From NCBI RefSeq assembly GCF_000702305.1, contig NZ_JNLC01000014.1:186001-250000 (forward strand): a DNA stretch of 64,000 bases, given 5' to 3'. Below the pieces are notes generated by a model that was not told the DNA's origin, ran no database searches, and saw nothing but the letters and a program-made list of their open reading frames with translations. Every line of letters starts with the position of its first letter. Within the stretch, counting starts at the first letter, position 1. The stretch comes from Allobosea sp. 117 (lineage in GTDB: Bacteria; Pseudomonadota; Alphaproteobacteria; Rhizobiales; Xanthobacteraceae). A program made the position numbers and the translations under genes. This document shows, in pieces, positions 18,085 to 27,300 of this stretch.

Positions 18085-19470
18085 TCAGGCCGCCGGCAGG
18101 CGCACGATGCTGCGCAGGCCACCCAGCGGGGCGGTGGCGAGGGTGAATTTTCCGCCGTAGAGCGCGACCAGCTCGACGACGATCGACAGGCCGAGGCCGG
18201 AGCCCGGCTTGTTCTCGTCGAGCCGCTTGCCGCGCTGCATCGCCTCGACGCGCTGCTCCTCGGTGAGGCCGGGACCGTCGTCGTCGATGGTGATCTCGAA
18301 GAAGGCGCGCTCGCCAAACTGCGTCTCGGGGAGCGGCACGACGTTGATCTCGACCAGCGACAGCGCCCATTTGCAGCCATTGTCGACGAGATTGCCGAGA
18401 ATCTCCTCGAGGTCCTGCCGCTCGCCGCGGAAGCGGATGCCCTCGGGCACCTCGGCTTCCACGTCGATGCCCTTGCCGCGATAGACCTTCGCCATGGTGC
18501 GGGCGAGCCCCTCGACGATCGGCCCCACCTCCTCCACCGTGGTGACGACGGAGACGCGGGCGGCGATGCGCGCGCGGTCGAGATGATGGGCGACCTGGCT
18601 CTTCATGATCTCGGCCTGCTCGCGCACCTTGGCGGCGAAGGGATCCTCGCTGTTGGCCGCCTCGCTCTTGGTGGCCTCGTTCTGCAGCACAGCGATCGGC
18701 GTCTTCAGCGCGTGGGCGAGGTTGCCGACATGGGTGCGGGCGCGCTCGACGATCTCGCGATTGCTGTCGATCAGCGCGTTCACCTCGCCGACCAGCGGCG
18801 CGATCTCGACCGGGAAGCTGCCCTCGATCTTGTCGGCGGAGCCGGCACGCACGGCGGCGAGGCCCGCGCTCATGCGCTTGAGCGGCCTCAGGCCGAAGCG
18901 CACCTGGAACAGGAGGGCGATGAGGAAGGCGGAGGCGAGGATACCGAAGGTGACCATCAGCGCGCGGTCGAAGCCGCTGACCTCGTCCTCGATCTCCATG
19001 GCGTCGGCGGCCACCGCGACGACGTACTGCCCGTCCTCGCCGAGATCGACGAGGCGCTCGATCATGCGCAGGCGCTGGTCGGCCGGCCCCTGCACATAGC
19101 CCTCGCGCAGGCCGAAATCGTCCTGGGTGCCGCGGTCGAGCAGCAGCGGCAGCGTGCCCTCGGGCAGCGAGCGGGCGGTCTTGAACTGGCGCGCCGCTCC
19201 GTCGATGCGAGTGATCTGCCAGTACCAGCCGGAGAGCGGGAAGTTGAACACCGGGTCGCCAAGCGTCGCCGGCTCGGGCATCTCCGAGGAGCTGGCGCTG
19301 GCGACGTCGGCGACGATGGTCTTGAGATAGACGTCGAGGCGGCGGTCGAAGGCGCGCTCCACCGCGTCGCGATAGACCGAGGACAGCACGAAGCCGGCGA
19401 GCAGCAGCACCGCGACGATGACGACGATGGCGGAGACGAAGAGGCGGATCGCCAGCGAGCCGGGACGCAT
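18085..19470 (-). CDS. feuQ: Sensor histidine kinase, FeuQ/PhoQ-like
   Basis: The 461-residue membrane kinase has transmembrane segments at about 9-31 and 169-190 with a periplasmic PhoQ-like sensor between them. The H-box is HVGNLAHALKTPIAVL (His253). The ATP-binding domain has LGNLVDNGCKWA, DDDGPGL and GSGLGLSIV. The gene order and the sequence resemble FeuQ of rhizobia, which with FeuP controls cyclic glucan export and osmoadaptation; that role is known in Sinorhizobium and only inferred here. It follows the regulator gene by 61 bp. Assignment to FeuQ rests on resemblance by eye. Confidence 0.82.
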   Translation of the reverse strand: MRPGSLAIRLFVSAIVVIVAVLLLAGFVLSSVYRDAVERAFDRRLDVYLKTIVADVASASSSEMPEPATLGDPVFNFPLSGWYWQITRIDGAARQFKTARSLPEGTLPLLLDRGTQDDFGLREGYVQGPADQRLRMIERLVDLGEDGQYVVAVAADAMEIEDEVSGFDRALMVTFGILASAFLIALLFQVRFGLRPLKRMSAGLAAVRAGSADKIEGSFPVEIAPLVGEVNALIDSNREIVERARTHVGNLAHALKTPIAVLQNEATKSEAANSEDPFAAKVREQAEIMKSQVAHHLDRARIAARVSVVTTVEEVGPIVEGLARTMAKVYRGKGIDVEAEVPEGIRFRGERQDLEEILGNLVDNGCKWALSLVEINVVPLPETQFGERAFFEITIDDDGPGLTEEQRVEAMQRGKRLDENKPGSGLGLSIVVELVALYGGKFTLATAPLGGLRSIVRLPAA

Positions 19471-19531
19471 CAGCGCGCATCCGGGGGCAAGTGGTGGCGG
19501 GAGCGGCGCATGATCCTCGCCCCGGCCGCGA

Positions 19532-20203
19532 TCAGCGGGTCTGTTCCGGGGGCACGAGGAGATAGCCGAGCCCGCGCACGGTCTGGATCACGTCGATGTC
19601 GAGCTTCTTGCGCAGGCGCCCGACGAATACCTCGATGGTGTTGGAATCGCGGTCGAAATCCTGATCGTAGAGATGCTCGACCAGCTCGGTGCGCGAGACC
19701 ACGCGGCCCGAATGGTGCATCAGATAGGCGAGCAGCCGGTATTCGTGGGAGGTGAGCTTCACCGGGCGGCCGTTCACCGTCACGCGGCCGGAGCGGGTGT
19801 CGAGCATCACCGGCCCGCAGGAGAGCTCGCTCGCCGCATGGCCGGTCGAGCGGCGCAGCAGAGCGCGCAGGCGGGCCAGCACCTCCTCCATGTGGAAGGG
19901 CTTGGCGACATAGTCGTCGGCGCCGGCGTCGAAGCCCTGCACCTTGTCGCTCCAGCGGTCGCGCGCGGTGAGGATGAGCACGGGCATCTTCTTGCCGTCG
20001 CGGCGCCAGGCCTCCAGCACGGAGAGGCCGTCGAGCTTCGGCAGGCCGATGTCGAGCACCACCGCGTCATAGGGCTCGTTCTCGCCGAGATAGTGCCCCT
20101 CCTCGCCGTCATAGGCGCGGTCGACGGCATAGCCGGCGTCGCTCAGCGCCTCGAACATCTGGCGGTTGAGATCGGGATCGTCCTCGACGACGAGCAGGCG
20201 CAC
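19532..20203 (-). CDS. feuP: OmpR-family response regulator, FeuP-like
   Basis: This 223-residue regulator has a receiver domain (EDD at 7-9, phosphoacceptor Asp51 in VVLDIGLP, Lys in AKPFH) and a winged-helix effector domain ending with DSNTIEVFVGRLRKKL. The stretches SHEYRLLAYLMHHSGRVVSR and LVEHLYDQDFDRDSNT are characteristic of rhizobial FeuP. It heads the pair with the downstream kinase. Target promoters cannot be seen from this sequence. Confidence 0.86.
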   Translation of the reverse strand: MRLLVVEDDPDLNRQMFEALSDAGYAVDRAYDGEEGHYLGENEPYDAVVLDIGLPKLDGLSVLEAWRRDGKKMPVLILTARDRWSDKVQGFDAGADDYVAKPFHMEEVLARLRALLRRSTGHAASELSCGPVMLDTRSGRVTVNGRPVKLTSHEYRLLAYLMHHSGRVVSRTELVEHLYDQDFDRDSNTIEVFVGRLRKKLDIDVIQTVRGLGYLLVPPEQTR

Positions 20204-20295
20204 GGCAGTTCCCCCAGAATCGCGCCTTCCTCAGCGCGGGTGACCGGGAGAATGCCACCGCGCGGCGATCCTGTCAGGTGGTACAGCCGAAGGTG

Positions 20296-20571
20296 TCAGG
20301 AGGCATGCCCCTCGCGCACCCGCAGCCACGCCACCGTGGCATAGGCGCCGACCCAGGAGCCGATGGCCGCGAAGGCCACATAGATCCACTCCTGCGTGTA
20401 GCTGATGACCGCGAAGGCGGAGAGCAGATACCAGGCGCCGCTCCAGTTCGCCGCCGCAAGGCGCCTTCGCGACACGATGGCGGCGTTGAACAGCACATAG
20501 ACGGTGTCCGTGGCGGCGGTGGAGACGAAGACGGCGAGCGCGAGCAAGGGATCGAAGGGCGGCAGCGACAT
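20296..20571 (-). CDS. Small multi-span membrane protein, candidate holin
   Basis: The 91-residue product has three hydrophobic stretches (about 8-28, 42-60 and 62-80) with short loops and a basic RRR segment. No known family was recognised. Its size and topology, and its place right after an endolysin gene at the end of the GTA cluster, make a holin-like role possible; this is inference from context. ATG 20571 is chosen because the hydrophobic region begins there; the longer frame upstream is charged and overlaps the spacer. It could equally be an unrelated conserved inner-membrane protein. Confidence 0.6.
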   Translation of the reverse strand: MSLPPFDPLLALAVFVSTAATDTVYVLFNAAIVSRRRLAAANWSGAWYLLSAFAVISYTQEWIYVAFAAIGSWVGAYATVAWLRVREGHAS

Positions 20572-20650
20572 GAGGGAGCCCCGGTGACGGCGCGGCCGGG
20601 CGGCCGGCGCTCCAGCCTTGCCCGGCGGCGACCGCCCGGCAAGCGCCAGT

Positions 20651-21466
20651 TCAGGCTTCCAGTACCTCCGGCGCAACCCCGCCCTCGACCCGAAGGCGGC
20701 GCCAGACCGCCGCCAGCGTCAGCGCCACGCCGGCCATCAACAGGCCGGCGAACAGCCATTTCAGGACCGCCGAAAACTCGGCGAAGGGGGCGAGGCGCTC
20801 GGCCTGCTCGGCCAGCACCGCGCCAATGCCGCCGGCGCCGGCGACGAGGCCGCCCGCGCCCTCCGGCGTGCGGGCGATGCGCGTGTCGCAGGCGCGGGCC
20901 TTGGCGATCTCGGCCGGCAGCGGCGCGGTCGGCGGCGCTGGCTCGTCGCGCCCCGCCATCGCCTTGGCCGCGACCCGCACCTCGGCGACACGCCGGCTCC
21001 AGCCCTTGCCGAAGCTCGACCAGGTCGACAGCGCGCGCAGCATGGCGAGGCGGCGCTCGCAGGTGCCCTCGATGAGCGCCACGACGGGACGGTCGGATAC
21101 GGCGGCCAGCGTCGCCTCGCCGATAATGCCGTCCACCGCCACGCCGAGCCCGCGCTGCAGCCACTTCGCTGCCTGCGCCGGCCCCGAATTCACCGCCGCG
21201 TCGAACACGCAATAGTCGAGGCCCGCCGGCAGGGCGTCGGCGCGCACCGCGTCCCAATATTGCGCGCGGTAGATCGCCTCCACCTCGGCGCTCGCGATGC
21301 GGCGGACGGAGCGCGTCGCCAGACCCTGACGCCGGCGCCAGGCATCATAGGTGCGCTGGGTGACGCCCTTCATGGTGGTGCCGCCGGGGTCCTTCGGATG
21401 GTCGGACCATCCGCCTTCATGCACCAGCACGCGCGCCAGCGCGGCGTCGAACGAGGACGCGGCCAT
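20651..21466 (-). CDS. GH108-family endolysin (N-acetylmuramidase) with C-terminal membrane segment
   Basis: The 271-residue protein has an N-terminal glycosyl hydrolase 108 domain (about 5-95) with catalytic Glu17 in LVHEGGWSDHPKDPGG. A PG_binding_3-type region (about 95-170) and a linker follow. A hydrophobic segment near the C terminus (about 236-256, LFAGLLMAGVALTLAAVW) may anchor it. It cleaves peptidoglycan and here probably serves cell lysis for GTA release. A GGAGA ribosome site precedes ATG 21466. No signal peptide is seen, so access to the wall would need a holin or the C-terminal segment. Confidence 0.85.
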   Translation of the reverse strand: MAASSFDAALARVLVHEGGWSDHPKDPGGTTMKGVTQRTYDAWRRRQGLATRSVRRIASAEVEAIYRAQYWDAVRADALPAGLDYCVFDAAVNSGPAQAAKWLQRGLGVAVDGIIGEATLAAVSDRPVVALIEGTCERRLAMLRALSTWSSFGKGWSRRVAEVRVAAKAMAGRDEPAPPTAPLPAEIAKARACDTRIARTPEGAGGLVAGAGGIGAVLAEQAERLAPFAEFSAVLKWLFAGLLMAGVALTLAAVWRRLRVEGGVAPEVLEA

Positions 21467-21584
21467 GGGTTCTCCATCGGATCGGAAAATGCGGAAAAGG
21501 GTGCGCGCTCCGCGTGGCGCGGCGGCGCGATCAGAGCCGATACGTCGGCCCTCGCCGGGCCTGACGGCGCCTCTCAGGCTCGGA

Positions 21585-21896
21585 TCACGAGCCCGCTGGC
21601 AGGAACAGGCAGATGGTGGTGCGGCTGCGGTCGCCCTGATGCGAGCAGCGGTGGTACTGCCCGTCGCCGGAGGGCTTCAGCTTGCGCGACCAGTAGGCGA
21701 TCAGCTCGCCGGTCGCCTTGACGACGATGCCGTCCCGCCCCTCGTCGATATCCGAGCCGTTGATCGGATAGCAGTCCATGGTGGAGCAGCAGGCGGGCGG
21801 ATAGGGCCAGCCGGAGGGTGCGTCGTGAGCGAGAACCGAGGGAGCGGCGAGAACCGGCACGGCAACAAGGGGCACGATCGCGAGCGAACGGAGCAT
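21585..21896 (-). CDS. Small secreted Cys-containing protein, unknown function
   Basis: This 103-residue protein has a signal peptide (about 1-23, ending near VLAHD). The mature part contains CCSTMDCYPI and a later Cys pair around YHRCSHQ and TTICLFLP. The family is recognisable as a conserved hypothetical of Hyphomicrobiales, with no known function. It is flanked by the endolysin and fibre genes but has its own 118-bp upstream spacer containing a hinted lower-GC patch, so membership in the GTA operon is unclear. Confidence 0.7.
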   Translation of the reverse strand: MLRSLAIVPLVAVPVLAAPSVLAHDAPSGWPYPPACCSTMDCYPINGSDIDEGRDGIVVKATGELIAYWSRKLKPSGDGQYHRCSHQGDRSRTTICLFLPAGS

Positions 21897-22023
21897 CGGC
21901 GTATTCCGATCATGGACCGAAGGAAACGACCAAGCACCAGTCGGCTCACAATAGCTGAGTCGCGCGCCTGTGCGTGAGACGTGTCACCGCTGTGAATGCC
22001 GCGCACGGCGACTTGTTCCGCGC

Positions 22024-22308
22024 TCAGCTCGCAGGCGGAAGCCAGTCGGCCGGCAGTTCGGCGAGCCGAGCGGCGGCCTCCCCGGCGGTGAGCAGCGCGT
22101 CATAGGCGCCCTGCCCGAGGCCGATGCCGGCCTCAGTCGGCGTCGCCGGCAGGACCAGCGCGGCGCGCCCGTCGAGCGGATGCGTCACCGCCTCCCACAG
22201 CGCGATGGTGATCGCGTCGGGCGCGGCTTCAGGGCCGACGGCGCGATAGGCGGCACGCGAGCGCTCCAGCGCCGCATCGAGGTTCGGGAACACGAGATAG
22301 GACGTCAT
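22024..22308 (-). CDS. Small tail/fibre-associated hypothetical protein
   Basis: The 94-residue protein starts MTSYLVFPNL and has no recognised domain. Its ATG overlaps the stop of the fibre-like gene (ATGA), so it is translationally coupled to it and probably belongs to the same structural module. Similar short proteins follow fibre genes in alphaproteobacterial prophages. The 3' end lies 128 bp before the secreted Cys protein gene. Confidence 0.65.
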   Translation of the reverse strand: MTSYLVFPNLDAALERSRAAYRAVGPEAAPDAITIALWEAVTHPLDGRAALVLPATPTEAGIGLGQGAYDALLTAGEAAARLAELPADWLPPAS

Positions 22309-23138
22309 GACACGGCAATCCCCCGCGGCGCGCCGAGCGCCGCACCGATGCGCGAGGCCTCGGCGGCGGTGAGGTCGCGCGTGAACAGGATGAATTCGCC
22401 GACGAGGCCGACCACCGCCGTGCCGAGCGCGCCGCCGCGCAGGATGTTCGGATTGGCGCCGATCCCCACCGTGCCGGCATTGCCGGCGAAGCCGGCGCCG
22501 TTGATGCCGACCCGGGAGGCGGCGCCGTTGAACGCGGCGTCGACGACGCATGCCGCGCCGTCGGCCACCGCGACGTCATGGGTCACTGCGCTGCCGGCGA
22601 AGGCGGTCCAGTTCCGCGCCGATCCGAAATAGGCGGTCGCGCCGGTGCCGGCGTCCGCGCGGACGAGATGCTGGTCGGAGGTGCGGGTGTAGTCCGGAAG
22701 CTGGACCACCGCGAGGAGGCCGCAGGGCTGGGCCAGCGCCGGGGCGGTCGAGGTGAAGTACTGACCGGTCGCAAGATTCAGCGCCGGCCGTCCGCCGATC
22801 GCAGCGACCGCGCCGCCGCCGGCGATCTGCGGCTGCGCGGCGGCGCTGGTCTGCACCGCGTGGCGGCCATTGCCGCTCTGGTCGTACCAGACCGCCACAT
22901 AGGCGGCGGCGCCGGCGGCGAAGGCGAGCAGCGCGTCGGCATCGAGCCAGCCATCGGCGCCGATGCCGATATCGGTCTCCGCGCCGTCCGAGGCACGCCG
23001 CGCGCGGAGCAGCGGGCCGGAATAGACGGAGCCCAGGCGGCAGAGGCCGAAGGCCTGCGCCGCCGGCACGAGATCGAGCGGGCGCGGCGTCGGGGTCGCC
23101 CGGCGCCGGGCGAGATCGAGGCGAAGGCAGACGGCCAT
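22305..23138 (-). CDS. Tail fibre/spike protein with arabinofuranosidase-like or LamG-like fold
   Basis: The 277-residue protein has the pattern SVYSGPLLRARRASDGAETD then VWYDQSGNGRHAVQ. This recalls the catalytic-type domain of alpha-L-arabinofuranosidase B and LamG-like jelly rolls found in phage receptor-binding proteins. The C-terminal half, GEFILFTRDLTAAEASRIG, matches LamG-like endings. It probably decorates the particle and binds cell-surface glycan; enzymatic activity is not shown. It lies between the spike-base gene (2 bp gap) and a coupled small gene. Confidence 0.72.
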   Translation of the reverse strand: MAVCLRLDLARRRATPTPRPLDLVPAAQAFGLCRLGSVYSGPLLRARRASDGAETDIGIGADGWLDADALLAFAAGAAAYVAVWYDQSGNGRHAVQTSAAAQPQIAGGGAVAAIGGRPALNLATGQYFTSTAPALAQPCGLLAVVQLPDYTRTSDQHLVRADAGTGATAYFGSARNWTAFAGSAVTHDVAVADGAACVVDAAFNGAASRVGINGAGFAGNAGTVGIGANPNILRGGALGTAVVGLVGEFILFTRDLTAAEASRIGAALGAPRGIAVS

Positions 23139-23139
23139 C

Positions 23140-23445
23140 TCAGTCGATCCTGTGGATCACCAGCCCGGCGGTGGTGCCGGTCGCACGCACCCGGCGCACC
23201 AGATATTCGAGCACGCTGACCTGCCCGACCGGCAGGGGCAAAGCGAGCGGGCCGGCATCGGCGGCATTGACCGGCAGGATCGAGATCTGCGCGGAGGCGA
23301 GCCCGGCCGGCACGAACACCCGGATGCGGGCATAGCGGGTGAGATCGTTGGCGTCGTCCGGCGTCACCAGCGCGCCGTCGCGGCCGAAGCCGCCGGGCGC
23401 GACCGCGCTGCCGCGCCAGGGGTCCTTGGCGGGATTGTAGGGCAT
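23140..23445 (-). CDS. GTA spike base protein (Rcc01079-like)
   Basis: This 101-residue protein (MPYNPAKDPWRG start, TRYARIRVFVPAG core) resembles the small head-spike base protein Rcc01079 of RcGTA. In R. capsulatus this gene lies away from the main cluster; here it follows gp15 and the DUF2793 gene. It would anchor fibres that bind the recipient capsule. Identification is by eye from the RxRVxVPAG-type core. Close spacing on both sides indicates one operon. Confidence 0.7.
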   Translation of the reverse strand: MPYNPAKDPWRGSAVAPGGFGRDGALVTPDDANDLTRYARIRVFVPAGLASAQISILPVNAADAGPLALPLPVGQVSVLEYLVRRVRATGTTAGLVIHRID

Positions 23446-23467
23446 GGCTGTTCTCCGTGTGGAACGT

Positions 23468-24163
23468 TCAGAGCGGCGCGGCGAGGACGATGCAGTAGAG
23501 GACGAGGCGCACCTTGCCGCCGGTGAAGGCGCCGCCGGCGGCGGTGATCACCAGCGGCGTGTCGGCATAGAAGGCCTGCGGGCCGATGACGCCGATGTTC
23601 GAGGCTCCCGGCGCGACGCCGAGGCTGCTGCCGAACTTGGCCGTATCGCCGGCGATGCCGACGGAATAGGAGGTCGCCCCGGTCACCGCCTCGGCGGTGC
23701 GGCTGGCGACGCCGAGGCAGATAGCGCGGTCGGGGATGGCGAGCGCGGCCACCGTGGAGGCGCCGGCGAGCGTCACCTCCGCCTCATAAGCGCGCAGCGC
23801 GAAGGCGCCGCCGCCGGGCGTCGCGGCGAGCGCGTCGGTCCACGCATCGCCGTCATGGATCAGGCTGGCGCGCTCGGCGGCGATATAGAGCCGCCAGCCG
23901 GCGCGGGGCGCGAGGAAGCTCCAGCCCTCGCCGTCGCGCAGGGCGATCTCGTCCTCATGGCCGGTAAAGGCGCCGCTGGCGCCGGCATCGACCAGATGGC
24001 GGTCGCCCTCGGCCGGCGAGGACGGCGGCGCGGCGCGCCGGTCGATGACGGCGAGCTGGACCACCGCATCGAGCCGCACCAGCGCCTCGTTGTGGGTGAC
24101 GTGCTTCTGCGCCTGCGCCGCCGCCAGCAGGGGCAGAGCGAGGTTGGGCGTGGTGTCGGGCAT
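23468..24163 (-). CDS. DUF2793 spike/fibre protein (Rcc01080-like)
   Basis: The 231-residue protein carries the DUF2793 signature at its start: TPNLALPLLAAAQAQKHVTH, then NEAL and DGEGWSFLAPRAGWRLY. In RcGTA a DUF2793 protein forms the head spike with Rcc01079, so a receptor-binding role is likely. ATG 24163 is chosen because the upstream extension is encoded by a family 2 palindrome. The gene is separated from gp15 by that repeat. Confidence 0.78.
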   Translation of the reverse strand: MPDTTPNLALPLLAAAQAQKHVTHNEALVRLDAVVQLAVIDRRAAPPSSPAEGDRHLVDAGASGAFTGHEDEIALRDGEGWSFLAPRAGWRLYIAAERASLIHDGDAWTDALAATPGGGAFALRAYEAEVTLAGASTVAALAIPDRAICLGVASRTAEAVTGATSYSVGIAGDTAKFGSSLGVAPGASNIGVIGPQAFYADTPLVITAAGGAFTGGKVRLVLYCIVLAAPL

Positions 24164-24207
24164 GAGGTGATCCGGTGCCGTAAGAGGGATTTGGCGAAAG
24201 GGTTTTC

Positions 24208-24317
24208 GCTGGGTCCCGGATCGGCGCTGCGCTTCGCGCAGCTTGTCCGGGAAACGAAGAGCGACCTGCTTCCCGGACAAGTGACGCCGCAGGCGGAACG
24301 CCGATCCGGGACCCAGC
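24208..24317. repeat. Family 2 palindrome, between gp15 and DUF2793 gene
   Basis: A roughly 110-bp inverted repeat opens with GCTGGGTCCCGGATCGGCG and closes with CGCCGATCCGGGACCCAGC. Inner arms GCTTGTCCGGGAA and TTCCCGGACAAG form a second pairing. Six copies occur, all in GTA spacers. Confidence 0.85.
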
Positions 24318-24358
24318 ACAAGACTCGCCGCAGGCGACCGCCCAACCTTCACATCGCC

Positions 24359-27300
24359 CTACACCACCACCCACACATCCAGCGCCGCGCCGGGGCCGGC
24401 GGTCGCGGAGCGCTGGGCGATGCGCAGGTGCAGCGAGGCCTGCGGCGCGCCGAAATCGGCGAGCTCGTCGGCGGCGGCATAGAGCACGGACGGCGCCGCC
24501 ACCTCGAAGGCGCGACGCACCGCTGCCCCGTCCATGATCTCGACGCGATAGGCCTCCGACGCCTCGCCGAGCGGCACCTCGGCGGCGTCCCATGAATCGC
24601 CGTCGACCCGCGTGCGGCGGATCCAGCTCAGCGCGACACCGCTACCCGTGCGGCGGGCGCGGGCATGCACCGGCGCCAGCGGCAGCAAGGCGCGCGGGCC
24701 GATATCCGCGCTCACCTCCCGCACGGCAGGATCGCCATGGTCGCGGTCGGCGCGGCCGACGCGCAGCCGCACGGTTCGGCCCAGCAGGTCGAGCCCGCTC
24801 GCCACGGGGGCGATGTTGCCGTCGACCCGTACGATCCTGGTGCCCGCAGGCCAGAAGCCGGCGGCCGCCTCGGTGCCGAGCTGGCCGCGCAGGAAACCAG
24901 ACAGCCGGAAGGTCCGGGTGCCGATCAGCATCGCCTCGGCGAATTGCAGCACCTCGACCGTGCCGTCCGGCGCGACCAGCGCCAGCGCGTTGGCGCCGTC
25001 CAGCACGGCCTCCTCGCTGGCGGCGGCGAGCAGCCCGCCATGGAGGCGCACATTGAGCGAGGCCCCGCGCTGCCAGCGCCAGAGCGGCCCGGCCGGCAGG
25101 TCGGTCAACGTCTCGCCCATCACCGACGGCGCGGCGAGCGTCGCCACCCGCTCGAAGCTGGCGCCGTCCAGCGCGCGCCACACCGCCATGGCGCCCGGCC
25201 ACGGCGCACCATAGGCGGCGAGCCAGGCCAGCGCCTGCCGCCCGGCCGAGAGAGTCGGCAGAGCGAGCACGCTCGCCACCGGCCGGCCGAGCGCCGGCGG
25301 CAGGGTGATCGTCGGAAAACTCGGCGCGCGGGTCGCCACCGCGAAGACGTTGGGATCGATGCTGCGCGCCGAGACGCGCCGCGCCTCGGTGTCCTCGATG
25401 TCGGTGATCTCGAACAGGGCGGCGCGCCCGTCGCGGGACAGCCGCACCACGTCGCCCGGCTCCAGCGCGAGGCGCGAAGGCGGCAAAGCGAAGCTCGCGG
25501 CGTCGCGGCCGGCCCACAGATCCTGCAACCAGAGATCGGCGGCGGCGGTCATCACCGCGTCGTCGGCGACCATGGCGAGCTCGGCGCTCGTCTCGATCCG
25601 CGCCGCCCCGGCGAGGCGCCGCGAGGATGCGGTGGCGCGGCGATATTCGGCGAGGCCGTCGAGGAAGCCGATGGTGATGGCGCGCGGCAGCTCGCCCTCG
25701 GCGCCGCGCGACAGGCGCAGCGAGGCGCCGTCCTCGCCGGCGACGAGATCCTCGTCGTCGATCAGCGCGGCGACCCGGCCGCCGCGCTGGACCATGGCGA
25801 GGCCGCCATCGCGCTCGGCGAGATCGAAGCCGAAAGGCCGCGCCAGCGGTTCCAGCGCCGCGCGCACGCTCATCGGCCGGTCGATCACATAGCCGTCGAC
25901 CACGCCGCGCAGGTCGCCGGCATCGAGCGCGATGCCGCAATCGGCGGCGACCGTCTCGCACAGCTCGGCCAGCGGCGCGCTGCCGAAGCGGCCGGTGAGC
26001 CAGTGGCCGGTCTGCCAGTTGGCGCCGTCCGCCCAGACGTCGGAAGCGAGCGGGAACACCGGATAGGGCCGCGCGTCCCAGGTCCAGAGATAGATCGCGC
26101 CGGGATCGAGCATGCGTCCGCCGGGCAGCGGCGCGGTCGGGTTCACCGCGTCGTCGAGGAAGGCGTCGAGCGTGGCCTCGAGATGCCGGCGCTGCATCAG
26201 GTCGTCGCGCTGCCCGTTCGAGAAGGGCGGCAGGCCGCCCTCGACCGATTTCGGGTCCGGGAAGACGCTCGGCCGGTTGGCGCCCTTGTCCACCGCGCCG
26301 CAGCCGATCTCGGTGAGGCGCAGCGGCTTCAGGGTCGGCGGATAGGCGGTCGGGGAAGCCTGCCGCACGCCGCCGATGCGCTCGTGATGGTGCCGGCTCC
26401 ACCAGTTGGCGAGGTCCTTCTGGCGGAAGAGCCACGCCTCGTCATAGGCGCCGTCGGTGATCGGGATGCGGTCCTGCGCGATGCGGCCGGCCTCGTCGGC
26501 ATAGTACCAGTCGAAACCCTCGCCGCCGTTCACATTGCCCTTGAGATAGGCCGGCTCATAAGTGCTGCGCCAGGTGGCGTCGAGATGGGCGTCGCCCTCG
26601 CGCCAGTCGGCGATCGGGGCGTACCAGTCGACGGCGATGAAATCGACCGCCGGCGCCGACCACACCACGTCGAGCGGGAACCGCACCTCGGCGCCGCCGC
26701 CCAGCACATGCGCGCCATACTCCGTCCAGTCGGCGGCGTAGGAGACCAGCGTCTCCGCGCCGACGACGCTTTTCACATCCGCCGCCAGCGCGGCGAAGGC
26801 GTCCGCCGCCGGATAGACGCCGGAGGCCGAGCGCACGCGGGTGAGCGCCGCCATCTCCGAGCCGACCAGAATCGCCTCCACGCCGCCCGCCAGCACGGAG
26901 AGATGCGCGTAGTGCAGCACCATGCGGCGCAGCGTCCATTCGTCCGGGCCGGAATAGGCGAGCGCGCCGCCGTCCACGGAGAAATCGCCCGGCGCCGCCG
27001 TGCCGAACAGGCTCGCCACCTGCGTGGCGGCGGTGGAGGTGCCGTCCGGCGAGCCGGGACGTCCGGGCGCGGGATGACAGGTGATGCGCCCGCGCCAGGG
27101 ATAGGAGGGCTGCGAGGCGGCGTCGCTCCACGGGTCGGGCAGCGCGTTGCCGACGGGCACGTCCATCATCACGAAGGGATAGAGCGTCACCTTGAGACCC
27201 CGCGCGTTCAGCGCGGCGATGGCCTCGATCACGCTGTCGTCGGAGGGCGAGCCGCCATAGGCCGCCTTGCCGTCATGGGAGCTGACCAGATGCGCGTCGG

